This document shows positions 41,656-50,536 of a stretch of DNA of 64,000 bases, in pieces. Both the position numbers and the translations under genes were made by a program. The DNA comes from PALSA-610 sp038239145 (GTDB lineage Bacteria > Actinomycetota > Acidimicrobiia > IMCC26256 > PALSA-610): assembly GCA_038239145.1 (NCBI GenBank), contig JBBSFB010000006.1, forward strand, positions 1 through 64,000, written 5' to 3'. Numbering within the stretch: position 1 is the first letter of the stretch; each line of letters starts with the position of its first letter. Under the pieces are notes generated by a model that had not been told where the DNA came from, did not search any database, and saw nothing but the letters and a program-made list of their open reading frames with translations.

Positions 41656-41688
41656 GCCGATGTCACGACAAGGCGCCGATGTCGCGAC
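41656..41688. repeat. 14-bp direct repeat in a divergent promoter region
   Basis: GCCGATGTCACGAC (41656-41669) and GCCGATGTCGCGAC (41675-41688) differ at one base and repeat with a 19-bp period. They lie between the divergent starts at 41600 and 41861, upstream of a TACAGT box (41718-41723), so they could bind a regulator of either operon. The rest of this 260-bp gap holds nothing else I can support. Confidence 0.45.
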
Positions 41689-41860
41689 GGCGCTGTCGGG
41701 GGAAAGCGGAAGAGCGTTACAGTTCCGGGTCCGGCGGTGCTGCTCGGTCGGCTCGGGGGAACGGACGGATGAGGTGGGCGGTGACGCTCGGTGGCGGCGG
41801 GGTTTGTCGCGATGACGACGCGTTGAGTTCGCGTCGTCGCTTCGGAACATCAGGCGACTG

Positions 41861-44377
41861 ATGTCGGTCGACGTGGACGCGACCCGGCCGGCGGCCGTGA
41901 ACAACGCGGCGGCGCCGTCGGGCGCGTTGGGCGAGCATCGGCCCGGTCTCGACGGGATACGCGCGGTCGCGTTGCTCGCCGTGCTCGGGTATCACGCGGA
42001 GCTGCCGTCGATGCAAGGTGGGTACCTCGGGCTCTCGTTGTTCTTCACGTTGTCGGGTTTCCTGATTGCGGGTCTCCTGCTTCGATCGCACCTGGTGCCC
42101 GGAGGCAGCCTTCGCCAGTTCTGGGTCCGGCGCGGGCGCCGCCTGATGCCGGCGGCGTTCTTGGCGCTGGTTGGCATCGTCGTGTTCGGCGCGACGGTCG
42201 CGACTCGCCAGCAGCTGCAGGGACTTCCCGGCGACGTGATCGGAGCCGCGACGTGGACCGCGAACTGGCGATTCGTGATCGCGGGCAAGTCGTACGTCAA
42301 CCTCTTCGCGGCGCCGTCTCCGGCGCAGCACTTCTGGTCGCTCGCGATCGAGGAGCAGTTCTATCTCGTCCTGCCCATCGCGATGTTGCTCCTGGTGCGC
42401 AGAACGCGTTCGCCGCGCGTCATCGGCGCTGTGCTCGGCGCGGCCGCGTTGTTGTCGTCGGCGTGGATGCTCGCGCTCTACGAACACGGTGCGAGCCTCG
42501 ACCGGCTCTACTACGGCACGGACACACGCGTCGCCGAGCTTCTTGTCGGAGCGGTCCTCGCGGTTGTCGTGTGGCACGTCGGTCTCGACTTCTCGGAACG
42601 CGAGCGACGGGTACTCGCCGGTGCCGGGGTCGTGGCCTTCACGGTCATGCTGTGGTGCTTCGTCAACGTCCCGTTGGCTGACGGGCCGTTGTGGCGCGGC
42701 GGTTTCCTGTTGTTCTCGCTGGTGTCGTGCGGAGTGATCCTCGGCGTGCTGGCGGGGAGCGGGCCGCTCACGGCGGTCATGTCGTGGGGGCCCGTCGCCG
42801 CGATCGGGCGGATCACCTACGGCCTCTACCTGTACCACTGGCCGATTTTCCTGTGGCTCACCGAACAACGGACCGGACTGAGTCGCTGGCCGCTCTTCGC
42901 GCTGCGCCTAGCGGTCACGTACGCGGCCGCGATCATCTCGTACCGTTTCGTGGAGCAACCGATCCTGCGGGGCGCGTCATTCGGTCTGAGTCGGAGGGCT
43001 CGACTCGTGATGGCACCGCTTGTGGCAGTGGTCGTCGTCGGCGCCGCGTTCGTGACGGTGCACCGTTCGGCGTACGACCCACTCGCCACGTTGCACGCAC
43101 CAGCGTCGGAGACGATTCCCCCGGGCACCGGAACCACGAAGGTCGTGGTCGTTCCGGCCCGCGCGAACGATCCGGTCGTCGCTCGACTCCAACGGGTTGT
43201 CGCGGGCGATCACTCGGCCACGGTGACGGTGGCTCCTCCCTTCGAATGCACCGGCGGGCTCGTCGACACCAAAACCGGCCGGACGTGTGCGAACTGGGCG
43301 CACTCGTGGCCCCAACTCATCGATCGCGTGAATCCCGACGTCGTGCTGCTGTACGTCGACGACTGGGCCGGTGAAAGCCTCGCCAAGCTGTCCGGGCATC
43401 CGACCGGCAATCAGACCGACGCGGCCGCCGGCATCCTCTCGCCCGCGATCAAGATGCTGACCGCCCGGGGCGCCTCGATCGTGTGGGCGTACGCGGGGAA
43501 CTACAAGACCGTGTTGCGCACGTACTACGGCCCGTTCAACCAGGCGATGCTCCGGCTCAAGTCACAGCGGTCCGACATCCAGCAGATCGTCGGTCTGCCC
43601 GACCCGGCCACGCTCAGCCCCGCGGTGTTCCAGTCGCGTTCGGCGACGATGTTGTTGTCGAATATCCAGCTCTACAAGCGAGTCGACCCGAACAGCAAGT
43701 TGCCCCGCGTCATGATCGTCGGTGACTCCCAGGCGCTCTCGCTCGGGTACGGGTTGGACCAGTGGGCGAGCGACACGGAACGCGCGGTGGTGTGGAATCG
43801 GGGGATAGAGGGTTGCGGCGTCGTCGGCGTCGGCCACCCCCAGTCGTTCGGGTCGTCCGATTCCGGAGACCAGCAATGCCGCGCCGCGATCGACGCGTGG
43901 CCGAGTCAGGTCAAGGCGTTCAAGCCTGATCTCGTCATCGTGCTCAGCAGCCTGGCCGACACCCAGAACCGGCGGCTTCCCGGTTCGTCGACGTTTGAGT
44001 CGATGAGCACGCCGGGATTCGATTCCTTCCTCGTCGGGCAGTACGAGCATGCGTACGACGCCCTGTCCGCGGGCGGCGCGCGCGTCGTGTGGATGACGCC
44101 GCCGTGCATCGGGCTCAATCAGACCGGTCAGCCGGTTCCGGTCCAAGCGTCCAACGTGCTCGCGCTCGGCGCGAAGGTGCTTCCCGAATTCGTGCGGGCC
44201 CGGCCCCGAGTGGCGACCTTCGACCTGAACGGCGTGATCTGCCCGGACGGCAAGGCCCGTACATCGGTGCCCGGCGTCGACACGCTGCGACCGGACGGGG
44301 TCCACTTCTCGGTCGACGGGTCGCTGTGGTTCGCCCGGAACTACGGCGACAAGGTGTTGCGACTGGGCGGCGCCTGA
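41861..44377 (+). CDS. OafA-type membrane O-acyltransferase with SGNH domain
   Basis: 838 residues. The N-terminal ~380 are a polytopic acyltransferase-3 domain (R-P-G-L-D-G-I-R-A-V-A-L-L, catalytic-type His in G-Y-H-A-E, L-F-F-T-L-S-G-F-L-I, F-W-V-R-R-G-R-R-L-M-P-A, W-S-L-A-I-E-E-Q-F-Y). A ~200-residue extracytoplasmic linker leads to an SGNH hydrolase-like domain with V-G-D-S-Q (Ser623) and D-G-V-H (Asp812, His815). The pair resembles OafA: acyl-CoA is used inside and the acyl group is transferred to glycan outside. Likely O-acetylates the exported polysaccharide. Confidence 0.9.
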   Translation: MSVDVDATRPAAVNNAAAPSGALGEHRPGLDGIRAVALLAVLGYHAELPSMQGGYLGLSLFFTLSGFLIAGLLLRSHLVPGGSLRQFWVRRGRRLMPAAFLALVGIVVFGATVATRQQLQGLPGDVIGAATWTANWRFVIAGKSYVNLFAAPSPAQHFWSLAIEEQFYLVLPIAMLLLVRRTRSPRVIGAVLGAAALLSSAWMLALYEHGASLDRLYYGTDTRVAELLVGAVLAVVVWHVGLDFSERERRVLAGAGVVAFTVMLWCFVNVPLADGPLWRGGFLLFSLVSCGVILGVLAGSGPLTAVMSWGPVAAIGRITYGLYLYHWPIFLWLTEQRTGLSRWPLFALRLAVTYAAAIISYRFVEQPILRGASFGLSRRARLVMAPLVAVVVVGAAFVTVHRSAYDPLATLHAPASETIPPGTGTTKVVVVPARANDPVVARLQRVVAGDHSATVTVAPPFECTGGLVDTKTGRTCANWAHSWPQLIDRVNPDVVLLYVDDWAGESLAKLSGHPTGNQTDAAAGILSPAIKMLTARGASIVWAYAGNYKTVLRTYYGPFNQAMLRLKSQRSDIQQIVGLPDPATLSPAVFQSRSATMLLSNIQLYKRVDPNSKLPRVMIVGDSQALSLGYGLDQWASDTERAVVWNRGIEGCGVVGVGHPQSFGSSDSGDQQCRAAIDAWPSQVKAFKPDLVIVLSSLADTQNRRLPGSSTFESMSTPGFDSFLVGQYEHAYDALSAGGARVVWMTPPCIGLNQTGQPVPVQASNVLALGAKVLPEFVRARPRVATFDLNGVICPDGKARTSVPGVDTLRPDGVHFSVDGSLWFARNYGDKVLRLGGA

Positions 44378-44471
44378 CCGGACTTACCGTCTGCAGGCCC
44401 GCACCCGCGGCCGCGCCCGGAGTTGTGTCTCGTGTGCGTTCGCGGCCGGAGGGCCCGGGAACACTCACGAG

Positions 44472-45761
44472 ATGACCCGGCGTGCGATTCCAATATTCGG
44501 TGCCGTGATGGCGGTGATCGCGATCGGAGGGATCGGAGACCGAGCGGCTCCCGGCCAATCCGGCCCGACGCCGGCGCCGAAGAGATCCGAAGCGACCGCG
44601 TGGAACTACGGGCCGGTGCCGGCGGCCCTCGCCGCGTTCTACCGTCCGCCCGCGGCGCTGGCGGCGGCGGCGCCCGGAACGCTGTTCGCGGAACAGAAGC
44701 TGGCCGCGCCCGAGTACCACGGCAGCGCGTACCGCGTTTCGTACGCGTCCCGATCGCTGAAGGGCCGCCCCGTCTCCGTGACCGGGATGATCATCGTTCC
44801 CGAGGTCCCTGCGCCCGCGGCCGGCTATCCCGTGCTGTCGTGGGCACACGGTACGAACGGAATGGGCGACGCGTGTGCTCCGTCGCTCTACCCCGCGTCG
44901 GCTGCGCCGCCGAATGCCAACGATCTCCTCGATCAAGGCGTCGAGATCGTCGCGACGGACTACGAGGGGGAAGGTACGTCCGGCGACCTTCCCTATCTTG
45001 CGGGCGCGAGCGCGGCGCACAACACCATCGACATCGTGCGCGCCGCGCGCGACCTCCCCGAAGCCCACGCAAGCTCCGACTACGTCGTCTGGGGATATTC
45101 GGAGGGCGGGCAAGCCGCGATGTTCTCGCTCGACGTCGCCCGCACGTACGCGCCCGAGCTGCACCTGAAGGGTGACGTCGCGGGCGGCGCGCCCTCGCAG
45201 TTCGAGCATCTGTACTCGGTTCTGAAGCGCACGTCCGCCGGTTACTACCTCCTGATGGTGGCCATCGGTCTCAATCAGGCGTACGGCAACCAAGCGCTCC
45301 CGCTCGATCAGCTCCTGACGCCTGCGGGCATGGCCCTGGTCCCGAAGTTGGAGCGCGTCTGCATCGGCTATTTCGTCGCGGCCGAGCTCGGTCAGATCTC
45401 GATCGACCGAACGGTCAAGGCGGATCCCTTCACCATCGCAGCTTGGCGGAAGGTCCTGGAGGCGAACGACCCGCAGTACCTGCGCAACGCGAGCACCGCA
45501 CCACTGCTGTTGGTCCAGGGTGGCACCGACGACATCGTTCCGACCGCGTCGACCGCGTCGCTTGCGAAGCACGAGTGCGCAATCGGCCAGCACACCGAGC
45601 TCTGGGACTACCCGCGCCTCGACCACTCCTGGGCCTTGGTCGGCTCCGCGCCCGATGTTGTCCAGTGGATCGGTGATCGCTTCGCGGGTTCCACGGCCTC
45701 GGATCCGCCCGCCTCCGGCGCGAAATACGCCGCGCAAAAGACCGTCTGCACCGGGAGCTGA
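44472..45761 (+). CDS. Secreted lipase-family (LIP) alpha/beta-hydrolase
   Basis: 429 residues. A short hydrophobic N-terminal signal (M-T-R-R-A-I-P-I-F-G-A-V-M-A-V-I-A-I) suggests secretion. The layout P-V-L-S-W-A-H-G-T-N-G, then W-G-Y-S-E-G-G with Ser210, G-G-T-D-D-I-V-P with Asp353/354 and L-D-H-S-W-A-L with His385 is that of the secretory lipase (LIP) family. Paired Cys residues fit an exported fold. It is 94 bp downstream of the acyltransferase gene, with a TACCGT box between them (44385-44390), so it may be expressed separately. Substrate unknown. Confidence 0.85.
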   Translation: MTRRAIPIFGAVMAVIAIGGIGDRAAPGQSGPTPAPKRSEATAWNYGPVPAALAAFYRPPAALAAAAPGTLFAEQKLAAPEYHGSAYRVSYASRSLKGRPVSVTGMIIVPEVPAPAAGYPVLSWAHGTNGMGDACAPSLYPASAAPPNANDLLDQGVEIVATDYEGEGTSGDLPYLAGASAAHNTIDIVRAARDLPEAHASSDYVVWGYSEGGQAAMFSLDVARTYAPELHLKGDVAGGAPSQFEHLYSVLKRTSAGYYLLMVAIGLNQAYGNQALPLDQLLTPAGMALVPKLERVCIGYFVAAELGQISIDRTVKADPFTIAAWRKVLEANDPQYLRNASTAPLLLVQGGTDDIVPTASTASLAKHECAIGQHTELWDYPRLDHSWALVGSAPDVVQWIGDRFAGSTASDPPASGAKYAAQKTVCTGS

Positions 45762-45765
45762 GTGC

Positions 45766-46581
45766 ATGTATCTCCGTACGATCCCCTTTCCGCCGTCGGT
45801 TGCATTCGACGACCTGGGCGCCGAGCTGGTTGCGGCCGCTCTCCCGAAACACGGATGCCTGTTGGCCCGCGATCTCCTCGATGCCGCCACCTCCGCCGAG
45901 CTCATCGAAGGAATCGATCACGCCTTCGACGGATTCGACTCGTGGTCGAGCGCGCCGGAGACAGCGACGTTCGGACCGTGGTTCGAACCGCTGCAGCCGG
46001 AAGAGCTCTCGGTCCACATGACGAGGCCGGCAATGCGTGCCGCCGGGGGGGTGTTCACCGCCGACTCGCCGTGCATGTTCGCCCGCTGGGCCGAGCTCGT
46101 GCATGCAACCGGCCTCTTCGAGATCGTCGCCGAATGCTTCGGCGAACCTCCGGTCACCTCGCTCACCAAGGGCACGCTCCGCCGGGTGGGAGCGGGCGAC
46201 GGCGTCGAGTGGCACCAGGACGGCGCCTTCCTCGGAATCGAAAGCGGCGCGATCAACGTGTGGGTGAGCCTGTCGGACACGGAACGGTCTCCCGGCCTCG
46301 ACATCGTGCCGCGCCGCTTCGACGACGTCGTTCCCACCGGAACGCACGGCGCGCGGCACGACTGGTCGGTGGGCGAAGGCCTGATCGATGTGATCGCCCA
46401 GGACACGCCGGTGCAACAGCCGGTCTTCTTGCCCGGCGATGCGTTGATCTTCGACGGGCTGCTCCTCCACCGGACCGCGCCGGAGGCCCCCGCGCGGCCC
46501 GAGACCCGGTACGCGATCGAGACGTGGTTCTTCCGCCCGAGCCGATTTCCGGAGCAGCAGAAGATCCCGCTGCCGCTGTAG
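45766..46581 (+). CDS. PhyH-family dioxygenase, third copy, short form
   Basis: 271 residues from the ATG at 45766, 4 nt after the lipase stop. His150 and Asp152 in E-W-H-Q-D-G-A-F-L-G and His235 in L-L-L-H-R-T-A form the iron site. G-T-L-R-R-V-G, R-R-F-D-D-V-V-P-T-G-T-H-G and the closing F-x-x-Q-K-I-P-L-P-L align with the 27921 and 31438 products, but the ~80-residue helical N-terminus of those proteins is absent. It is a paralogue moved or left outside the duplicated block. Presumed glycan hydroxylase. Confidence 0.87.
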   Translation: MYLRTIPFPPSVAFDDLGAELVAAALPKHGCLLARDLLDAATSAELIEGIDHAFDGFDSWSSAPETATFGPWFEPLQPEELSVHMTRPAMRAAGGVFTADSPCMFARWAELVHATGLFEIVAECFGEPPVTSLTKGTLRRVGAGDGVEWHQDGAFLGIESGAINVWVSLSDTERSPGLDIVPRRFDDVVPTGTHGARHDWSVGEGLIDVIAQDTPVQQPVFLPGDALIFDGLLLHRTAPEAPARPETRYAIETWFFRPSRFPEQQKIPLPL

Positions 46582-46619
46582 TTCGGGGATACGGGTCCGG
46601 CAGCCGCCACGCGCTCACC

Positions 46620-46649
46620 GTGACTGGCTCGCCGCGCTCGCGCTACCCT
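46620..46649 (+). promoter_or_regulatory. Predicted leaderless promoter of the aminosugar genes
   Basis: GTGACT (46620-46625) and TACCCT (46644-46649) are 18 nt apart, and TACCCT ends 6 nt before the GTG at 46656. There is no ribosome site. The spacing predicts a transcript starting at or next to the start codon. Confidence 0.5.
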
Positions 46650-46655
46650 CCGGGC

Positions 46656-47390
46656 GTGGGGCCAGCGCTGGTAGAGCCGCTCGCTTGGGACAGCGAGTTC
46701 TTCGGGTTCCCGATCGGTCGGGCTGATCTCGACGGGGTCACGGCCGAGAAACTCACCGCGATCGAGGCGCTCGCGCGGGAGTTGGGCATCGTGTGCCTGT
46801 ACGGCACGGTAGACCCGGCGCGGGGCACGGAGCCGTACCTGGTCCAGACGTTCGGGCACCGCCTGGTGGAGGTCGCGCTGACCTTCAACCGGCCCGCGGT
46901 CCCGTTCTCGCCCAAGCCCACGGCCTCCGTCGTGCGGCGGGGGAACGTCGACGATCTCCCGGCCCTCGACGCCTCGATCCGCACGCTCGCGCCGTGGAGT
47001 CGCTTCGGCGCCGACCCCCGGTTCGGGCCGGAAGCGGCGCGGCGGATGCACGGTGCCTGGGTGGAGCGGGCCGCGTGCGACATCGACGCCAGGGAGCGGA
47101 TGCTTGCGATCGCCGAGGACGATTCGGGAATCACCGGCTTCTCGACTCACGTCCGGTCGCCGACGCCGCGCGTCGACATCATGGGTGTCACCCGGCAGGG
47201 ATCAGGCTCGTCGTGGGCGCTGATGGACGAACTGGTCTCGTGGGCCGACGGCGGTCCGATCGAGGCGGGCCCGTGCGCGGCGCGCAACATTGCGCCGCTG
47301 CGATTTCTCGAGCACTGTGGATTCAGCATCTCGCGCTCTCAGTACCTGTATCACCGGTGGCTCGACGAGGACACGGAGGTCAGAAGGTGA
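46656..47390 (+). CDS. GNAT N-acyltransferase, WecD-like
   Basis: 244 residues from a leaderless-looking GTG. L-A-W-D-S-E-F-F-G-F-P-I-G-R-A-D-L is the characteristic N-terminal motif of dTDP-4-amino-4,6-dideoxyhexose N-acyltransferases such as WecD. The GNAT fold is seen in F-S-T-H-V-R, G-V-T-R-Q-G-S-G-S-S-W-A-L-M-D-E-L (acyl-CoA loop) and N-I-A-P-L-R-F-L-E-H-C-G-F. It overlaps the downstream aminotransferase gene by GTGA, so one transcript makes a 4-amino sugar nucleotide and acylates it. The exact sugar (Fuc4N or Qui4N) and acyl group are not determinable. Confidence 0.85.
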   Translation: MGPALVEPLAWDSEFFGFPIGRADLDGVTAEKLTAIEALARELGIVCLYGTVDPARGTEPYLVQTFGHRLVEVALTFNRPAVPFSPKPTASVVRRGNVDDLPALDASIRTLAPWSRFGADPRFGPEAARRMHGAWVERAACDIDARERMLAIAEDDSGITGFSTHVRSPTPRVDIMGVTRQGSGSSWALMDELVSWADGGPIEAGPCAARNIAPLRFLEHCGFSISRSQYLYHRWLDEDTEVRR

Positions 47391-48583
47391 GTGTGGAGAC
47401 GACACCGGACCGGGTCGCGGCCGACGCCCCGGATCGCGACGAGCCCCGGGCGATTCCGTTCAATCGACCGAGCATCCAGGGCGACGAGATCGATCTGATG
47501 CGATCTGCGGTCGAACACGGCCACACTTCGGCCGACGGTCCATTCAGCGCGAAGGTGAATGCGCTGCTCCAGAGCGAGACCGGCGCTCGCGACGTATTGC
47601 TCACGACCTCGTGCACGGCTGCACTCGAGATGAGCGCCTTGCTCCTCGACATCGGACCGGGTGACACGGTCGTCGTGCCCTCGTTCGGGTTCGTCACGAC
47701 CGCGCTCGCCTACGCGCGCCAGGGCGCTCGCATCCTGTTCTGCGACATCGAAGCCACGACGCTCGGCCTCGACCCGCGCCACCTCGCCGAGATCATGGAC
47801 GACTCTGTGCGCGCGGTCGTCCCGATCCACTACTCGGGCATTGCCGCCGACCTCGAGGGCATCTGCTCGGTGATCGACGCGTGGCCCCGAGCCGAGCTCG
47901 TCGAGGACAACGCGCACGGCTTGTTCGGTCGGTACCGCGGCCGGCCGCTCGGGAGCTTCGGACGCTTCGCCACGTTGAGCTTCCACGAGACGAAGAACTT
48001 CATCTGTGGTGAAGGCGGCGCCCTCATCGTGAACGACGAAGCGGACGTCGCCCGGGCGAACGTCGTGTTCCACAAGGGCACGAACCGGCGGGAGTTCCTG
48101 CACGGTCAGGTCGACAAGTACTCGTGGGTCGACGTGGGCTCGTCGTTCGGTCTCTCGGACGTCCTCGCCGCGTACCTCTACGGCCAGCTCGAAAAGCGGG
48201 ACACGATCCTTTCGAAGCGTCAGCACGCGTTCGATCGGTACCGAGCGCTCCTCCAGCCGCACGCCGAGCACCTCGGGTTGCAGCTCCCCGTCGTTCCCGA
48301 CGACCGCGAGCAGGGCTACCACATGTTCTACGCGCTCCTCCCCGATTCGGAGACACGCAACCGCGCGCTCGCGGCGTTGCACGATCGCGGCATCAACGCG
48401 ACGTTTCACTACGTACCGCTGCACAGCTCCGACGGCGGCCGGCGGTTCGCAGCGCGCGAAACCGAGTGCCCGGTGACCGACGACATCAGCGGGCGGTTGC
48501 TGCGCTTGCCTTTTTACACCGATCTGACCGATTCCGATGCGAGTCGTGTCGTCGACGAGCTCGTCGCCACACTCCGTTCGTAA
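47387..48583 (+). CDS. DegT/DnrJ/EryC1 sugar aminotransferase, WecE-like
   Basis: 398 residues with a GGAGG ribosome site (47375-47379) inside the upstream gene. The opening P-F-N-R-P-S-I-Q-G-D-E-I then H-T-S-A-D-G-P-F-S matches dTDP-4-keto-6-deoxyglucose transaminases of the WecE/RffA group. The PLP lysine is Lys203 in S-F-H-E-T-K-N-F with E-D-N-A-H-G upstream. It converts a dTDP-4-keto-6-deoxyhexose to the 4-amino sugar with glutamate. RmlA/RmlB, needed to make the keto sugar, are not in the window. Confidence 0.9.
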   Translation: MSVETTPDRVAADAPDRDEPRAIPFNRPSIQGDEIDLMRSAVEHGHTSADGPFSAKVNALLQSETGARDVLLTTSCTAALEMSALLLDIGPGDTVVVPSFGFVTTALAYARQGARILFCDIEATTLGLDPRHLAEIMDDSVRAVVPIHYSGIAADLEGICSVIDAWPRAELVEDNAHGLFGRYRGRPLGSFGRFATLSFHETKNFICGEGGALIVNDEADVARANVVFHKGTNRREFLHGQVDKYSWVDVGSSFGLSDVLAAYLYGQLEKRDTILSKRQHAFDRYRALLQPHAEHLGLQLPVVPDDREQGYHMFYALLPDSETRNRALAALHDRGINATFHYVPLHSSDGGRRFAARETECPVTDDISGRLLRLPFYTDLTDSDASRVVDELVATLRS

Positions 48584-48647
48584 GCCGTCTGTGACCACAA
48601 GGCCAATAATGTCCAAAGCGACTGGGCGGGCTCGGAACGCCCGGCTC

Positions 48648-48653
48648 TATACT
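48648..48653 (+). promoter_or_regulatory. TATACT -10 box before the transketolase operon
   Basis: TATACT stands out in the 165-bp GC-rich gap between the aminotransferase and transketolase genes. It would give a leader of about 90 nt to the ATG at 48749. Confidence 0.4.
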
Positions 48654-48748
48654 CCGACGACCACGCCGCGTGGGTGGATTTCCACATCGCAGCTTTCGCA
48701 CGTGGGCACCCGAAGGACCGACGCTCGCGAAGCAGGGGCGCGCAAACG

Positions 48749-49567
48749 ATGGTGAGCCCGAGTCGCGATCTCACGGAGCGGCCGGCGCGGTCTCAGACGA
48801 TGGCGCGCGATATCCGTCGCCTCGTCATTGAGCACTCCTATCGAGCACACGTCGGTCACATCGGTTCGTCGCTGTCGATCGCGGAGATACTCGCGGCGCT
48901 GTACGGCTCGGTGTTGCACGGCCGTCCGGACGATCAAGATCGCGACCGGGTCGTGCTGTCGAAGGGCCACGCCGGACTCGGTCTGTTCGCTGCTCTCGTG
49001 CTGAGCGGACGTCTCGATCTGGCCGAGCTGGAGTCGTTCGGGACAGACGGTTCCCGGCTCGGCGTCCACCCCGAGCCCGGCGTTCCCGGGGTCGACTTCG
49101 GCACCGGGTCTCTGGGCCAGGGTCTTTCGGTGGGTGCCGGCGCCGCGCTCGCAGCGCGGATGCAAGGCCGGGCGTCGCGCGCGTTCGTCGTGATGAGCGA
49201 CGCCGAGCTCAACGAAGGCGCAGTGTGGGAGACGGCACAGTTCGCCGGTCATCACCGATTGGGCAACCTGGTCGCGGTGATCGATCTGAACGGTCAGCAG
49301 GCCTTCGGGACGACCGCCGAGGTGTTGTCGATCCGCGATCCGGGCGCTGCGTTCTCCGCCTTCGGCTGGGACGTCGAGCACGTCGACGGTCACGATGAAG
49401 CGGCGCTCGTTGCGGCGCTCGACGTGACGGGTCAGGCGGGTCCGCCACGCGTCGTCATCGCGAAAACCATCTTCGGGCGAGGCGTCTCGTTCATGGAGCG
49501 CCAGCTGAAGTGGCACTACCTGCCGCTCGACGACGAGCAGTACGCGCGCGCACTGGCCGAGCTGTAG
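48749..49567 (+). CDS. Split transketolase, N-terminal (ThDP pyrimidine-partner) subunit
   Basis: 272 residues from the ATG at 48749; the in-frame GTG at 48674 would add 25 basic residues not seen in the family. V-G-H-I-G-S-S-L-S-I-A-E-I-L, L-S-K-G-H-A-G-L and H-P-E-P-G-V-P-G-V-D-F-G-T-G-S-L-G-Q-G-L-S are standard. The diphosphate/Mg motif reads V-M-S-D-A-E-L-N-E-G with D-L-N-G-Q-Q downstream, that is SDA in place of GDG; the Mg-ligand Asp and Asn are kept. With the next gene it forms a complete transketolase-like enzyme, here in a nucleotide-sugar context rather than central metabolism. Confidence 0.88.
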   Translation: MVSPSRDLTERPARSQTMARDIRRLVIEHSYRAHVGHIGSSLSIAEILAALYGSVLHGRPDDQDRDRVVLSKGHAGLGLFAALVLSGRLDLAELESFGTDGSRLGVHPEPGVPGVDFGTGSLGQGLSVGAGAALAARMQGRASRAFVVMSDAELNEGAVWETAQFAGHHRLGNLVAVIDLNGQQAFGTTAEVLSIRDPGAAFSAFGWDVEHVDGHDEAALVAALDVTGQAGPPRVVIAKTIFGRGVSFMERQLKWHYLPLDDEQYARALAEL

Positions 49568-49573
49568 TCCGCG

Positions 49574-50536
49574 ATGCGAGCCGCCTTCGTCGAGACGCTC
49601 ACGGAGCTCGCCTCCGCGGACGAGCGCATCGTGTTGCTCACGGGTGATCTCGGATTCATGGCATTGGAACCGTTTCGCGAAGCGCATCCGGATCGTTTCT
49701 TCAACGTCGGCGTGGCCGAGCAGAACCTCATCGGTCTGGCGACCGGGCTCGCCGACGCCGGCTTCACGCCGTACTGCTATTCGATCGCGACGTTCGCGAG
49801 CTTGCGCGGCTTCGAGTTCTTCCGAAACGGGGCGGTGTGGCACGACCTGCCCGTGCGCGTCGTGGGCATGGGCGGTGGGTTCGAGTACGGCGCGGCCGGT
49901 GTTACTCACCATGCGCTGGAGGACGTCGGTGTGATGCGAACCCTGCCGAGCGTGACGATCGTCGCTCCGGCAGATGCCGGCCATACCGACTCGGTCGTAC
50001 GCCACGTGCAGACCCGCACAGGCCCCGTGTACCTCCGTCTCGGGAAAGACGAGCGCCGACGCGTGTCGGGCCTCGCGCCCGGCTTCGACCCCGCTCGCAT
50101 CTCGCTCGCGCACCGCGGCGCGGACGGGCTTGTGCTCGCGATGGGCGGCGTCTCCTCGGAGGCCGCGGTCGCAGTCGACGCGTTGGCCGCGCAAGGTACG
50201 AAGTGCTCCCTCGGTGTGGTGGAGTCGGTTGCGCCGGCGCCGATCGAGCACCTGGCCGAGCTGCTTCGGGAGCACCCGTGGGTGGTCACCGTCGAGGCGC
50301 ACGTCCGGAGCGGGGGGCTGGGCTCGATCGTGGCCGACACGATCGTCGACGCCGGTGTCGGGGTGCACCTCCTGCGGTGCTGTGTCGACGATCCCTTGGC
50401 ATCGGACCGGCTCGGCAGCGAATCGTTCCTCCACGAGATGCACGGACTCTCGGCCGCAGTGCTCGAGCGCCGCATCCGCGACTTCGCGCGTTCGGTGACG
50501 GATGCGACCGGCGACCCGAGGGCTGACCGGACGTGA
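49574..50536 (+). CDS. Split transketolase, C-terminal subunit
   Basis: 320 residues, 6 nt after the N-terminal subunit. L-L-T-G-D-L-G-F-M-A, then F-F-N-V-G-V-A-E-Q-N-L-I-G-L-A-T-G-L-A with the catalytic Glu of the ThDP site, Y-C-Y-S-I-A-T-F-A-S-L-R-G-F-E and a C-terminal transketolase_C domain. It should transfer a two-carbon ketol unit; in this setting the acceptor may be a keto sugar, giving a branched or lengthened sugar (inference). It overlaps the following GT2 gene by GTGA. Confidence 0.88.
   Translation: MRAAFVETLTELASADERIVLLTGDLGFMALEPFREAHPDRFFNVGVAEQNLIGLATGLADAGFTPYCYSIATFASLRGFEFFRNGAVWHDLPVRVVGMGGGFEYGAAGVTHHALEDVGVMRTLPSVTIVAPADAGHTDSVVRHVQTRTGPVYLRLGKDERRRVSGLAPGFDPARISLAHRGADGLVLAMGGVSSEAAVAVDALAAQGTKCSLGVVESVAPAPIEHLAELLREHPWVVTVEAHVRSGGLGSIVADTIVDAGVGVHLLRCCVDDPLASDRLGSESFLHEMHGLSAAVLERRIRDFARSVTDATGDPRADRT

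Noticed and set aside
48674..48748. GTG start adding 25 residues to the transketolase N-subunit
   Set aside because: The extension is basic and unlike transketolases. The ATG at 48749 lies right before family-like sequence, although a TATACT box makes the upstream start conceivable.
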